From a bacterium (GTDB lineage: Bacteria; UBA10199; JACPAL01; GCA-016699445), in contig DATIGE010000006.1 in the NCBI GenBank assembly GCA_035454885.1, forward strand, positions 1 to 61,785: a stretch of 61,785 nucleotides of DNA, written 5' to 3'. Numbering within the stretch: the first letter of the stretch is position 1; every line of letters begins with the position of its first letter. The translations under genes were made by a program, and so were the position numbers. The notes beneath the pieces are model-generated. The model made no database searches, was not told the origin of the DNA, and worked only from the letters and a program-made list of their open reading frames with translations. Below are positions 26,683-34,751 of the stretch, in pieces.

Positions 26683-28323
26683 ATGGCCGATCTCATCGTT
26701 CTCTATCGTGGGCAACCCCTTCTGCGCGAAGGGCTGGAAACCACTCTGACGATCGGTCGGGCGCGTGACAACGACGTCTGCCTGCTGGACGGCACGGCGC
26801 CCTATCATGCCCGCCTCGAACGGGTCGGGGACGAGACCATCCTGACGCCCAAGGACGGACCGGTTTTTTTGAACGGAGAGCGGCTCGTTGGCGCCCGCCC
26901 CCTCCGGGACGGCGACCTGTTCGACGTGGGGGGCTATCGCTGCCAGTTTTTCGAAAACACGAGGTCTCTTTTCAACCCCTTGACCCACGAAAAAACGGCG
27001 ACGGCGACCACGCAATCCACACCCGCGTCCGACCGTCGCGCCTTGCCCACCATCCACTTTCTGACGCCGGAAAAGAAAAAGTTCCGCCGCACGCGGATTC
27101 TCATCGGGCGGGCTCCGAGCTCCGACCTTGCGCTCGATAACGTCTTTGTCTCCTCACAACACGCGGAGATTTTTTTTCACGACGGCGAGTACCGGCTGCG
27201 CGACCTGCACAGCCGGAACGGCACCTTTCTGAACGATCTGCGCACGACCGAACGCCCTCTGCCGCCTGCCGGCACGATCCGATTGGGACGATTCAGCCTT
27301 CCCTACCAGATCGACGGCCCGCCCAAGGGGGCGGCGAACGGAGACGCCCCCGGCGTGACGCTTTCCGGAATCCGCCCGGGCGAGGCCGAGCGCCTGCTCG
27401 TCGGCTCCTCAAAGGCCTTTCAAAGCCTTATTGAGCGGCTGAAGAAGATCGCACCCGGGAACGACTCCGTCCTTCTCCTGGGCGAGACGGGAACGGGCAA
27501 GGACTTGATCGCACAGTTCCTTCACTCGGAGAACCCTAGGCGCCGGACCGGCCCATTTGTCGCGGTCAATTGCGCCGCGATCCCGCAGACGCTCGCAGAG
27601 AGTCAGCTCTTCGGGCACGTGCGCGGGTCCTTCTCCGGGGCCGTGGGCGATCATCGCGGTTATTTCCAGGAAGCCCACAAGGGCACTTTGTTTCTGGACG
27701 AGGTCGGTGATCTGCCCCTAGAGACACAGGCCCGGCTCCTCCGTGTCATCGAGGACGGCTACGTCCGCCCGGTGGGCGGCAATCGGGACATCGCCTTGGA
27801 CGTCCGCCTCGTCTTCGCAACCAATCGCAACCTCGACAAGTCACGCGGCGACGGCAAGTTCCGCGAAGATCTCTTTCAGCGCTTTCAGTGGGTCCTGAAG
27901 ATCCCGCCCCTGCGCGAACGGCGGGAAGACATCCCCCATCTCGTGCGCTACTTCCTGATGCGGCACGCGCCCACGCCCGTCGGCTTCACCGAGGAGACGC
28001 TCGCCGTTCTGCAGCGCCTGCCCTGGCCGGGCAACATCCGCGAACTCAACCGGGCCGTCCGCCGCGCCATCACGAACGCCTTGAGCCACGGGTCGGACGT
28101 CGCTTCATTGGAGGATTTTGAGCTGGAGGGAGGTCCGGTCAGGGTCTCCCACGACGGCTCCAAGGTTTCCGAGATCCGCCAGGAAAAACGCAGGGTGCTG
28201 AAGGAGACGCTCGCATCCCTGAACGGCAACATCAGTCACGCCGCCCAGGCCCTCGGCGTTTCGCGCGTAACGATTCACAAGTGGATCGACGAAGACGGGA
28301 TCGACCCCGGTGAATTCAGATAG
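26683..28323 (+). CDS. Sigma-54-dependent activator with two FHA domains
   Basis: This 546-residue enhancer-binding protein starts at 26683, 10 bases after the AGGAGGT core; a longer frame from 26455 runs through the regulatory gap and is rejected. Two N-terminal FHA domains bind phosphothreonine peptides: about 15-95 (IGRARDNDV) and 135-205 (IGRAPSSDL, SSQHAEI, SRNGTFLND). The AAA+ domain has Walker A GETGTGKD (267-274) and Walker B GTLFLDE (334-340). The sigma-54 contact loop reads GSFSGA (315-320) instead of GAFTGA. A Fis-type helix-turn-helix closes the protein (about 510-546). FHA activators are normally switched by Hanks kinases, and two such kinases are in this window. Confidence 0.92.
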   Translation: MADLIVLYRGQPLLREGLETTLTIGRARDNDVCLLDGTAPYHARLERVGDETILTPKDGPVFLNGERLVGARPLRDGDLFDVGGYRCQFFENTRSLFNPLTHEKTATATTQSTPASDRRALPTIHFLTPEKKKFRRTRILIGRAPSSDLALDNVFVSSQHAEIFFHDGEYRLRDLHSRNGTFLNDLRTTERPLPPAGTIRLGRFSLPYQIDGPPKGAANGDAPGVTLSGIRPGEAERLLVGSSKAFQSLIERLKKIAPGNDSVLLLGETGTGKDLIAQFLHSENPRRRTGPFVAVNCAAIPQTLAESQLFGHVRGSFSGAVGDHRGYFQEAHKGTLFLDEVGDLPLETQARLLRVIEDGYVRPVGGNRDIALDVRLVFATNRNLDKSRGDGKFREDLFQRFQWVLKIPPLRERREDIPHLVRYFLMRHAPTPVGFTEETLAVLQRLPWPGNIRELNRAVRRAITNALSHGSDVASLEDFELEGGPVRVSHDGSKVSEIRQEKRRVLKETLASLNGNISHAAQALGVSRVTIHKWIDEDGIDPGEFR

Positions 28324-29158
28324 AGGGGGCCTCGGCCGGGGCGAGCGGCAGTTCAATCAGATCGACGGGGGAATGCAGGAGGAAGTGCTCCGCCTCGGCC
28401 CTGGTGATATGCCACTCGCCCTGCTCGCCGCGCACCGGAGGAAGATGAGGGAAATGAGAACGATAGGCCCTCAAAACCGGCGGACGGATATCGCGGAGTA
28501 TGGGAGCCGCATCGTTCAAATGGCCCGCCCTCTTCATATAGATGAGGCGCGCCAGGGTGAGGACGGCCCCGACGCCCTGTAAGGCGGTCATGCGGTTGCG
28601 GTCGAACTTGACGTCCCGGCAACACAGCATGGTCTTTTCCTCCCGGTCATCGTGCAAAGCCGCAATCGCCATGGCCCGCACTTCGCCGCCCCATCCGCGC
28701 ATGAGAAAGACCATCGGCTCCATCGTGTCCATGACCTTGAGGAGTTCGAATTCCTTCAATTCGCGTTTCATCGATCGGAAGGTCGCCAAGGATTCCGCCT
28801 CCTCGTAGGAGACCTTCTCGATGATGACGGGAAAAGGTTCCTGCCGTATCCCGCGCCTGAGGATGGCCTGGAGCGGATGAAAATCGGGCGCAACCCCCGG
28901 CTGAAACCGGATCACCTGGCCCAGAATCGCACCGATGCGCTGCCGGAAGGCGTCCGCACTCCACAGGCCCGCTGCGAGGGCCGGCGCCTCCCCCCCCCGA
29001 ACGGCGGTCATGTAGCGATAGGCCTGATTCAGCGACACTTCGAGGGTCTGGCTGAAATCATGTGAAATTCCGGCCAGATGACTGGTCCCTTGAAGGATCT
29101 CCAACTGCGAGAGGACCCTCAGGTGAAAGACGGTGAGCTGGGCGGGATTCAACGACAT
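28316..29158 (-). CDS. Conserved-looking hypothetical protein
   Basis: This 280-residue cytoplasmic protein has no signal peptide and no motif I recognise. Codon third positions are strongly G/C as in neighbouring genes and the composition is that of a globular protein. A central stretch MEPMVFLMRGWGGEVRAMAIAALHDDREEKT resembles a beta-hairpin-containing core. It converges on the FHA activator, overlapping its end by 8 bases, and is divergent from the NYN protein with a 91-base gap. Confidence 0.65.
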   Translation of the reverse strand: MSLNPAQLTVFHLRVLSQLEILQGTSHLAGISHDFSQTLEVSLNQAYRYMTAVRGGEAPALAAGLWSADAFRQRIGAILGQVIRFQPGVAPDFHPLQAILRRGIRQEPFPVIIEKVSYEEAESLATFRSMKRELKEFELLKVMDTMEPMVFLMRGWGGEVRAMAIAALHDDREEKTMLCCRDVKFDRNRMTALQGVGAVLTLARLIYMKRAGHLNDAAPILRDIRPPVLRAYRSHFPHLPPVRGEQGEWHITRAEAEHFLLHSPVDLIELPLAPAEAPSI

Positions 29159-29249
29159 GGATGGATTATCGGAAAAAATTTATCCAAGTTGCGTCCCCCA
29201 CGGAAGGACGTCTTGCGTTTTGGCTTCGGTCCGCTTATCAGGAAACTCC

Positions 29250-30029
29250 ATGACCCAGTCCGCCAGCCAGAACGGCCCCGAGTCGTCCATTGCCGTGTTC
29301 ATCGATTTTGAGAACTTCGCGCTCGGCTTCGAGCGCTCGCGGAAGAAGTTCGAGATCCACAAGGTCCTCGAGCGCCTGCTCGAGAAGGGCAAGATCATCG
29401 TCAAGCGGGCCTACTCCGACTGGACGCGCTACGGGGACTACAAGACGCAGTTGCACGAAGCGGCGATCGAGCTGATCGAGGTCCCCAAGCGCGGCGCGGC
29501 CGGAAAGAATTCGGCCGACATCCGCATGTGCGTCGACGCCATCGACATGGCCCACTCCAAGGGCCACATCGACACCTTCGCAATCTTGACCGGAGACAGC
29601 GACTTCTCGCCGCTCGTCTCCAAACTCAAGGAAAACGGCAAACGTGTCATCGGGATCGGCATGAAGGATTCGACCTCGGCGCTACTCGTCGACAACTGCG
29701 ACGAGTTCATTTATTACGAAGACCTGGAACGTTCGGCGACGACCTCGGCGCCGGAGATCAAGGAATCCCTCCCCAAGCTGAAGAAGGAGGCGTTCCAGCT
29801 GGTCGTCGACACGATCCTCGCCCTCAAGCGCGAAAACCGCGACACGCTTTACTCGTCGATGATCAAGGACACCCTCAAACGCAAGAAGCCCCAGTTCAAC
29901 GAGTCGTACCACGGCTACCGGACCTGGCAGGACCTGCTCGAGGACATGGAGCGCAACGGCGTCCTTCAGCTGACGATGGATCCCCGGAGCGGCACCTACG
30001 TGGTGACCGGGTTCGGGAAGAAGAAGTAA
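29250..30029 (+). CDS. NYN-domain nuclease-like protein with OST-HTH/LOTUS domain
   Basis: This 259-residue protein has an N-terminal NYN (PIN-like, LabA/DUF88) domain at about 12-160 with the acidic pattern VFIDFEN (D19, N22) and LTGDSDFSPLV. A C-terminal OST-HTH/LOTUS winged helix follows (about 180-257, including SMIKDTLKRKKPQFNESYHGYRTWQDLLE). The combination is known from RNA-binding proteins; LOTUS domains bind G-rich RNA and NYN domains can cut RNA. The start at 29250 has AGGA 6 bases upstream and removes 39 codons of unlikely leader. The target is unknown. Confidence 0.85.
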   Translation: MTQSASQNGPESSIAVFIDFENFALGFERSRKKFEIHKVLERLLEKGKIIVKRAYSDWTRYGDYKTQLHEAAIELIEVPKRGAAGKNSADIRMCVDAIDMAHSKGHIDTFAILTGDSDFSPLVSKLKENGKRVIGIGMKDSTSALLVDNCDEFIYYEDLERSATTSAPEIKESLPKLKKEAFQLVVDTILALKRENRDTLYSSMIKDTLKRKKPQFNESYHGYRTWQDLLEDMERNGVLQLTMDPRSGTYVVTGFGKKK

Positions 30030-30087
30030 TCTGTCCCCCAAAAAAGTTCTGGCAACATCGGCCCCGCCGGACCGATAAAGCCCGGCG

Positions 30088-31272
30088 ATGCTGATCGAGC
30101 CCTTCCTGCAAAACCACATCCTGTCCCTGCAGACTCTTGCCACCGGCACGGCGACGCATCTCCGGGACGTTCAGACGGTGACCGGCTATTACCGGGCGGG
30201 GCTCGAGGCCGCCGGGCTTCCGACTCGGCCTCTGGACGAGATGTGCGAGCTGATGGCACCGGCGCGCGACGAGGTTGTGCCCGAACGGATCGCCGCCCAG
30301 GCGGTGATCGCCGTCTTGAGTCGCCACGGCCTTTTTCCCGGCCTGGGAGAATCCCTCCCCGATTTTTTCGGGCGTCTCCTGCCGTTGCGAGAATCTCTAC
30401 GGAACCCGGCTCGCTTCGTCGGATCCCCCGGCTCGGTCGCGCGGCTCTTTCTCAAGCCATGCGAGTTCCTGAAGATCTCCTCGCGGAACCTCGGCGGATT
30501 CCCCACCTACGACAAAATCCATCGGATCTCGACAACCGGAAACTCCATGGTCTATCGCGCGGAGGATGAACTGGACGGCCACCCCGTCGCCCTCAAGGTC
30601 TACACGTCGCCGGACCGCGACAGTTCCCTCCCCCTGTGGATCGTCCTGAACGAGATCCGCTTCCAGGCGAACCCATCCTCGGACGGCGTGGTCCAGGCCT
30701 ACGGCACCGGGCGGATCCCCATGGGAGCCCCCTTCGTCAGCTTCGAATGGATGCCGTCGGAGGACTTGAGGGGGATCGACTCTTATTATCATCCCAAGAG
30801 AAATCCCATCGCTCTGGAGTCGGCCGTCTCGCTCGCCCGACAGCTGATCGCCCCGCTCGCCGCGATTCATGCCGAGGGAATTGTTCACCGGGACGTCAAG
30901 CCGTCGAACTTCGTGATGGACGCCAAGGCCTCCCGGATCAAGCTGACGGATTTCTCGCTGGCGGTGAGGATGGAGGAGGTCCGGCCGGAAACCGCTCCCG
31001 TCGGTACGTCGGGTTTCATCCCCCACGAGGCCTACCAGGCCGAATATGTGGATGGTCCGCGCCGCGACGTCTACGCCCTCGGCATGACGATGCTCGATTT
31101 CTTCGGCCGCACCCTGCCGGCCCGCCTTCGCTCGCGCGTGGGCCATCAGACGCCGGCGGAACAGTCAACCTTGAAGGAATTGCGCCGGATCGTCGGGCGC
31201 GCGATCGACGGGAAACCGCACCGGCGTTACGCCGACGCGGTCGCGATGATCGGGGACTTTGACCGGCTGTGA
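30088..31272 (+). CDS. Cytoplasmic Ser/Thr protein kinase with novel N-terminal region
   Basis: This 394-residue protein has a kinase domain at about 140-394 with ATP lysine K170, HRD at 267-269, N274 and the metal-binding D288. The last is in DFS rather than DFG. The glycine loop is degenerate (TTGNSMV). Residues 1-135 form a helical domain that I cannot name. There is no transmembrane segment. It starts 58 bases after the NYN gene on the same strand and may be cotranscribed. With all catalytic residues except the DFG glycine it is probably active; FHA proteins are possible partners. Confidence 0.85.
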   Translation: MLIEPFLQNHILSLQTLATGTATHLRDVQTVTGYYRAGLEAAGLPTRPLDEMCELMAPARDEVVPERIAAQAVIAVLSRHGLFPGLGESLPDFFGRLLPLRESLRNPARFVGSPGSVARLFLKPCEFLKISSRNLGGFPTYDKIHRISTTGNSMVYRAEDELDGHPVALKVYTSPDRDSSLPLWIVLNEIRFQANPSSDGVVQAYGTGRIPMGAPFVSFEWMPSEDLRGIDSYYHPKRNPIALESAVSLARQLIAPLAAIHAEGIVHRDVKPSNFVMDAKASRIKLTDFSLAVRMEEVRPETAPVGTSGFIPHEAYQAEYVDGPRRDVYALGMTMLDFFGRTLPARLRSRVGHQTPAEQSTLKELRRIVGRAIDGKPHRRYADAVAMIGDFDRL

Positions 31273-31297
31273 ACCGCGGGACGCCGCGCGAATCCCC

Positions 31298-32446
31298 TCA
31301 AGGAAGGAACGACGCCGCCACCTCGTCGGTGAAGAGAAGGCCGTCGGGGGTCAGCGACCAGCCGGAACCGGCGCCTTGGAGGTGGCCCCTTTCCTTCCAG
31401 CGGGCGATCACCCCGGAAAAGACGTCCTCCACGCGGACGCCGAACGAGGAAGCGAAGGCTTGGCCGTCAATCCCCTCGCGCGTCCTCAGTCCCAGCATGC
31501 AGAATTCGCCCATCGCCGTCCGGCGGTCGATGCGGTCCTCGAAGTCGAGCATCTCCCGTTCGAGATATTTTTTCAGGTTTCGGACGTTGTGGCGCCTGAC
31601 GCCGTAAACGGAATCCTCCTTTGATCGGACAAAACCGGCGGCTCCCGCCCCGAACCCGAGATAGTCCCCGTAACGCCAGTAGTTCCGGTTATGGACGCAC
31701 TCGAATCCGGGCCTCGCGAAGTTGGAAATCTCATACGCCGGCAACCCCGCGGCCGCGAGCGACTCGCGGGTCCACGTGAGCATGCGGAGGCCGTCATCCT
31801 CCGGCGGGAGCAAGAGCCGGTTTTGACGGTGGAGCGTCTCGAACGGCGTGTTCGCCTCGATCGTCAGGTGATACGCGGAGAGGTGATCCGTGCCGAGACC
31901 GACGGCCGTCTCGAGGTCGTTCTCCCAATCCGCGAACGTCTGCCCGGGCAGCGCGAAGATCAGGTCGCAGCTCACGTTCTCGAATCCCGCCGCGCGCGCG
32001 TCATGAACCGTCCGGCGTGCGTCATTTCCATCATGAATCCGTCCCAGAGTTTTGAGAAAACGGTCTTGGAACGACTGCACCCCAATGGAGATCCGATTGA
32101 AGCCCATCTCGCGGAAGGCTCTTAATTTTTCCAACGATACTGTTTTCGGGTTCGCCTCCAGCGTGATCTCCGTTTGACGCGACCAGGAAAAATGACGCGC
32201 CAGGGCATCAAGAATCTCTTCAAGCAAAACCGGGGCCAAGAGCGACGGCGTGCCTCCGCCGAAGAAGATCGAGCGGACGGGCCGGCCGCAAAATTCACCT
32301 GATCTTTCGTGGATTTCCCGGATCAAGGCGCCGGCGTACTCCTCCTGAAGGTCGAAGTCCTCGAACCCCCTCGGGACCGAGAAGAAGTCGCAGTAGCCGC
32401 ACTTCACCTCGCAGAACGGAATATGAAGATAGACTGAAAACCCCAT
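31298..32446 (-). CDS. hemW: Radical SAM heme chaperone HemW
   Basis: This 382-residue protein opens with YLHIPFCEVKCGYCDFF, giving the radical SAM cysteines C12, C16 and C19. The fourth Cys of the HemW type follows directly in CGYCDF, replaced here by phenylalanine-phenylalanine context as in HemW (CxxxCxYCxF). Family segments FFGGGTPSLL, RISIGVQSFQD and the HemN C-terminal region with FGAGAAGF are present. HemW is a heme chaperone, not the oxygen-independent coproporphyrinogen oxidase it is often labelled as. It converges with the kinase gene and is divergent from parA. Confidence 0.9.
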   Translation of the reverse strand: MGFSVYLHIPFCEVKCGYCDFFSVPRGFEDFDLQEEYAGALIREIHERSGEFCGRPVRSIFFGGGTPSLLAPVLLEEILDALARHFSWSRQTEITLEANPKTVSLEKLRAFREMGFNRISIGVQSFQDRFLKTLGRIHDGNDARRTVHDARAAGFENVSCDLIFALPGQTFADWENDLETAVGLGTDHLSAYHLTIEANTPFETLHRQNRLLLPPEDDGLRMLTWTRESLAAAGLPAYEISNFARPGFECVHNRNYWRYGDYLGFGAGAAGFVRSKEDSVYGVRRHNVRNLKKYLEREMLDFEDRIDRRTAMGEFCMLGLRTREGIDGQAFASSFGVRVEDVFSGVIARWKERGHLQGAGSGWSLTPDGLLFTDEVAASFLP

Positions 32447-32505
32447 CTTGCCTCTTGATAACTCGCGCCCGTTGCACTAAACAAGACTTCAGAAATCAAA
32501 CTCTT

Positions 32506-33366
<861 letters not shown>

Positions 33367-34194
33367 TCAAAGGATTTCCAGCGAGAGATCGACGGCCCGG
33401 GCCGAGTGCGTGAGGGCTCCGACGGAGATGAAATCGACGCCCGTGGCGGCGTAATCGCGCACGTTCTCGAGGGTGATTCCACCCGATGCTTCGATCTTGG
33501 CCCTGCCGCCGACCTTTTGAACGGCCTTCTTCAGCTCCTCGACGGAGAAATTATCCATCATCAGGATGTCGGCCCCGGCCGAGAGAGCCTCGTCAATCTG
33601 GTCCAACCGTTGAACCTCCGCCTCGACGGGCACGCGGTTCGTGTTGTGCGCCTTCGCGCGTTTGACCGCCTCGGCGATCGAGATCCCCGTGAGGTGATTG
33701 TCCTTGATCAGGTAGCGGTCGTAGAGGCCGAGGCGATGGTTCTTTCCGCCCCCGGCGCGAACGGCCATCTTTTCGAGGGCACGAAAGCCGGGCAGGGTCT
33801 TGCGGGTGTCCAGAATTTGCGCGCCCGTTCCCTTCACCTTCTCGACAAACTGGGCCGTCAGCGTCGCCACGCCGGAGAGATGTTGGAGGAAATTGAGCGC
33901 GGTGCGTTCGGCGCGGAGCAGGTTCTTGAAACGCCCGGAAACTTTTGCAACCCGGGAGCCTTTGGCGACGCGAGCGCCGTCTTCGAAGTAACGCTCCCAC
34001 TGCAAGTGGTGGTCGACGGTGAGAAAGACGCGTCGCGCAATCTCGAGGCCCGCGATCACCAGGTCTTCCTTGGCGACGATAACGCCGGACTTCTCGACCG
34101 CCTCATCGCCGAAGAGGGCGTCCGCGGTGATGTCGCCCGACCCGATGTCCTCCTGGAGGGCGATCTCGATCAGCATTTGGATGCGGTCGGGCAT
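33367..34194 (-). CDS. nadC: Nicotinate-nucleotide diphosphorylase (carboxylating)
   Basis: This 275-residue quinolinate phosphoribosyltransferase makes nicotinate mononucleotide in de novo NAD synthesis. Family segments are clear: LQEDIGSGDITADAL, AERTALNFLQHLSGVAT, ILDTRKTLPGFRALEKMAVRAGGGKNHRLGLYD and, late, EASGGITLENVRDYAATGVDFISVGALTHS. Length is usual. Its stop abuts the parA stop with no spare base. It is divergent from the toxin-antitoxin pair, and the shared 82-base gap holds the palindromes described below. Confidence 0.95.
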   Translation of the reverse strand: MPDRIQMLIEIALQEDIGSGDITADALFGDEAVEKSGVIVAKEDLVIAGLEIARRVFLTVDHHLQWERYFEDGARVAKGSRVAKVSGRFKNLLRAERTALNFLQHLSGVATLTAQFVEKVKGTGAQILDTRKTLPGFRALEKMAVRAGGGKNHRLGLYDRYLIKDNHLTGISIAEAVKRAKAHNTNRVPVEAEVQRLDQIDEALSAGADILMMDNFSVEELKKAVQKVGGRAKIEASGGITLENVRDYAATGVDFISVGALTHSARAVDLSLEIL

Positions 34195-34217
34195 GGTTCC
34201 ACTCTTTCACTATTTGA

Positions 34218-34241
34218 TAGCAATTGCTAGACTTTTCTAGC
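34218..34241. promoter_or_regulatory. Nested palindromes, probable antitoxin operator
   Basis: Two palindromes share bases: TAGCAATTGCTA (34218-34229, perfect) and GCTAGA-CTTT-TCTAGC (34226-34241, perfect arms). They lie 36-59 bases before the antitoxin ATG. Ribbon-helix-helix antitoxins autoregulate by binding such adjacent symmetric sites, so this is the expected operator. The region also lies just upstream of nadC. Confidence 0.65.
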
Positions 34242-34276
34242 TGATATGTCTATCCTTAGCCTCGGAGGTATCGACC

Positions 34277-34501
34277 ATGGCATCCGCCCAATTAGCGACC
34301 CGCATCGATAACAGGGTCAAGAAGACGGTCGAACTCGTCTGCAAGAACCGGGGTTTGAAGATGAGCCGCTTCATCGAAGACGCCCTCTTGGACAAGCTCG
34401 AGGAACTCGAAGACGTCGAAGACCTGAAATCCTTGAGAAAGGAACCGTCCCGCCCTCTGTCCGAGATCCTGAAAGACCTCAAGGCCCATGGCAAAATATA
34501 G
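34277..34501 (+). CDS. Ribbon-helix-helix antitoxin
   Basis: This 74-residue protein has the short beta strand and two helices of a ribbon-helix-helix DNA-binding domain (LATRIDNRVKKTVELVCKNRGLKMSRFIEDAL, first 40 residues) and a charged C-terminal tail that would wrap the toxin. A TCGGAGG-like Shine-Dalgarno precedes the ATG. It overlaps the toxin gene by 14 bases, the usual antitoxin-first arrangement. It resembles RelB/ParD-type antitoxins, but the exact subfamily is not determined. Confidence 0.87.
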   Translation: MASAQLATRIDNRVKKTVELVCKNRGLKMSRFIEDALLDKLEELEDVEDLKSLRKEPSRPLSEILKDLKAHGKI

Positions 34502-34751
34502 GATCGAGATCGTCCGCTCGGCCGAAAAGGCGCTATTTTCGCTCCCCAAGCCTTTCGTCCCCAAGATCGTCAAGGCCATCCAGGACCTGGCGGAAACTCC
34601 GTACCCTCCCGGCTGTCGCAAGCTTTCAGGCCAAAGAAGCACCTTCCGTATCCGGGTCAACGTGTACCGCATCATCTATGAGGTCCACGACGATCTGATC
34701 CTGATCAAGGTTCTTAAGATAGGCCACAGAAAAGATGTCTATCGAAACTAA
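34488..34751 (+). CDS. RelE/ParE-superfamily toxin
   Basis: This 87-residue protein matches the RelE fold: YRIEIVRSAEKALFSLPK at the N-terminus, the central KLSGQRSTFRIRVNVYRIIYEVHDD and the closing KVLKIGHRKDVYRN. The conserved basic and aromatic residues (R51, R55, Y60 and the late HRKDVY) are those used by RelE-type mRNA interferases at the ribosome, although ParE gyrase toxins share the fold. It is translationally coupled to the antitoxin and overlaps the end of valS by 4 bases tail to tail. Confidence 0.9.
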   Translation: MAKYRIEIVRSAEKALFSLPKPFVPKIVKAIQDLAETPYPPGCRKLSGQRSTFRIRVNVYRIIYEVHDDLILIKVLKIGHRKDVYRN

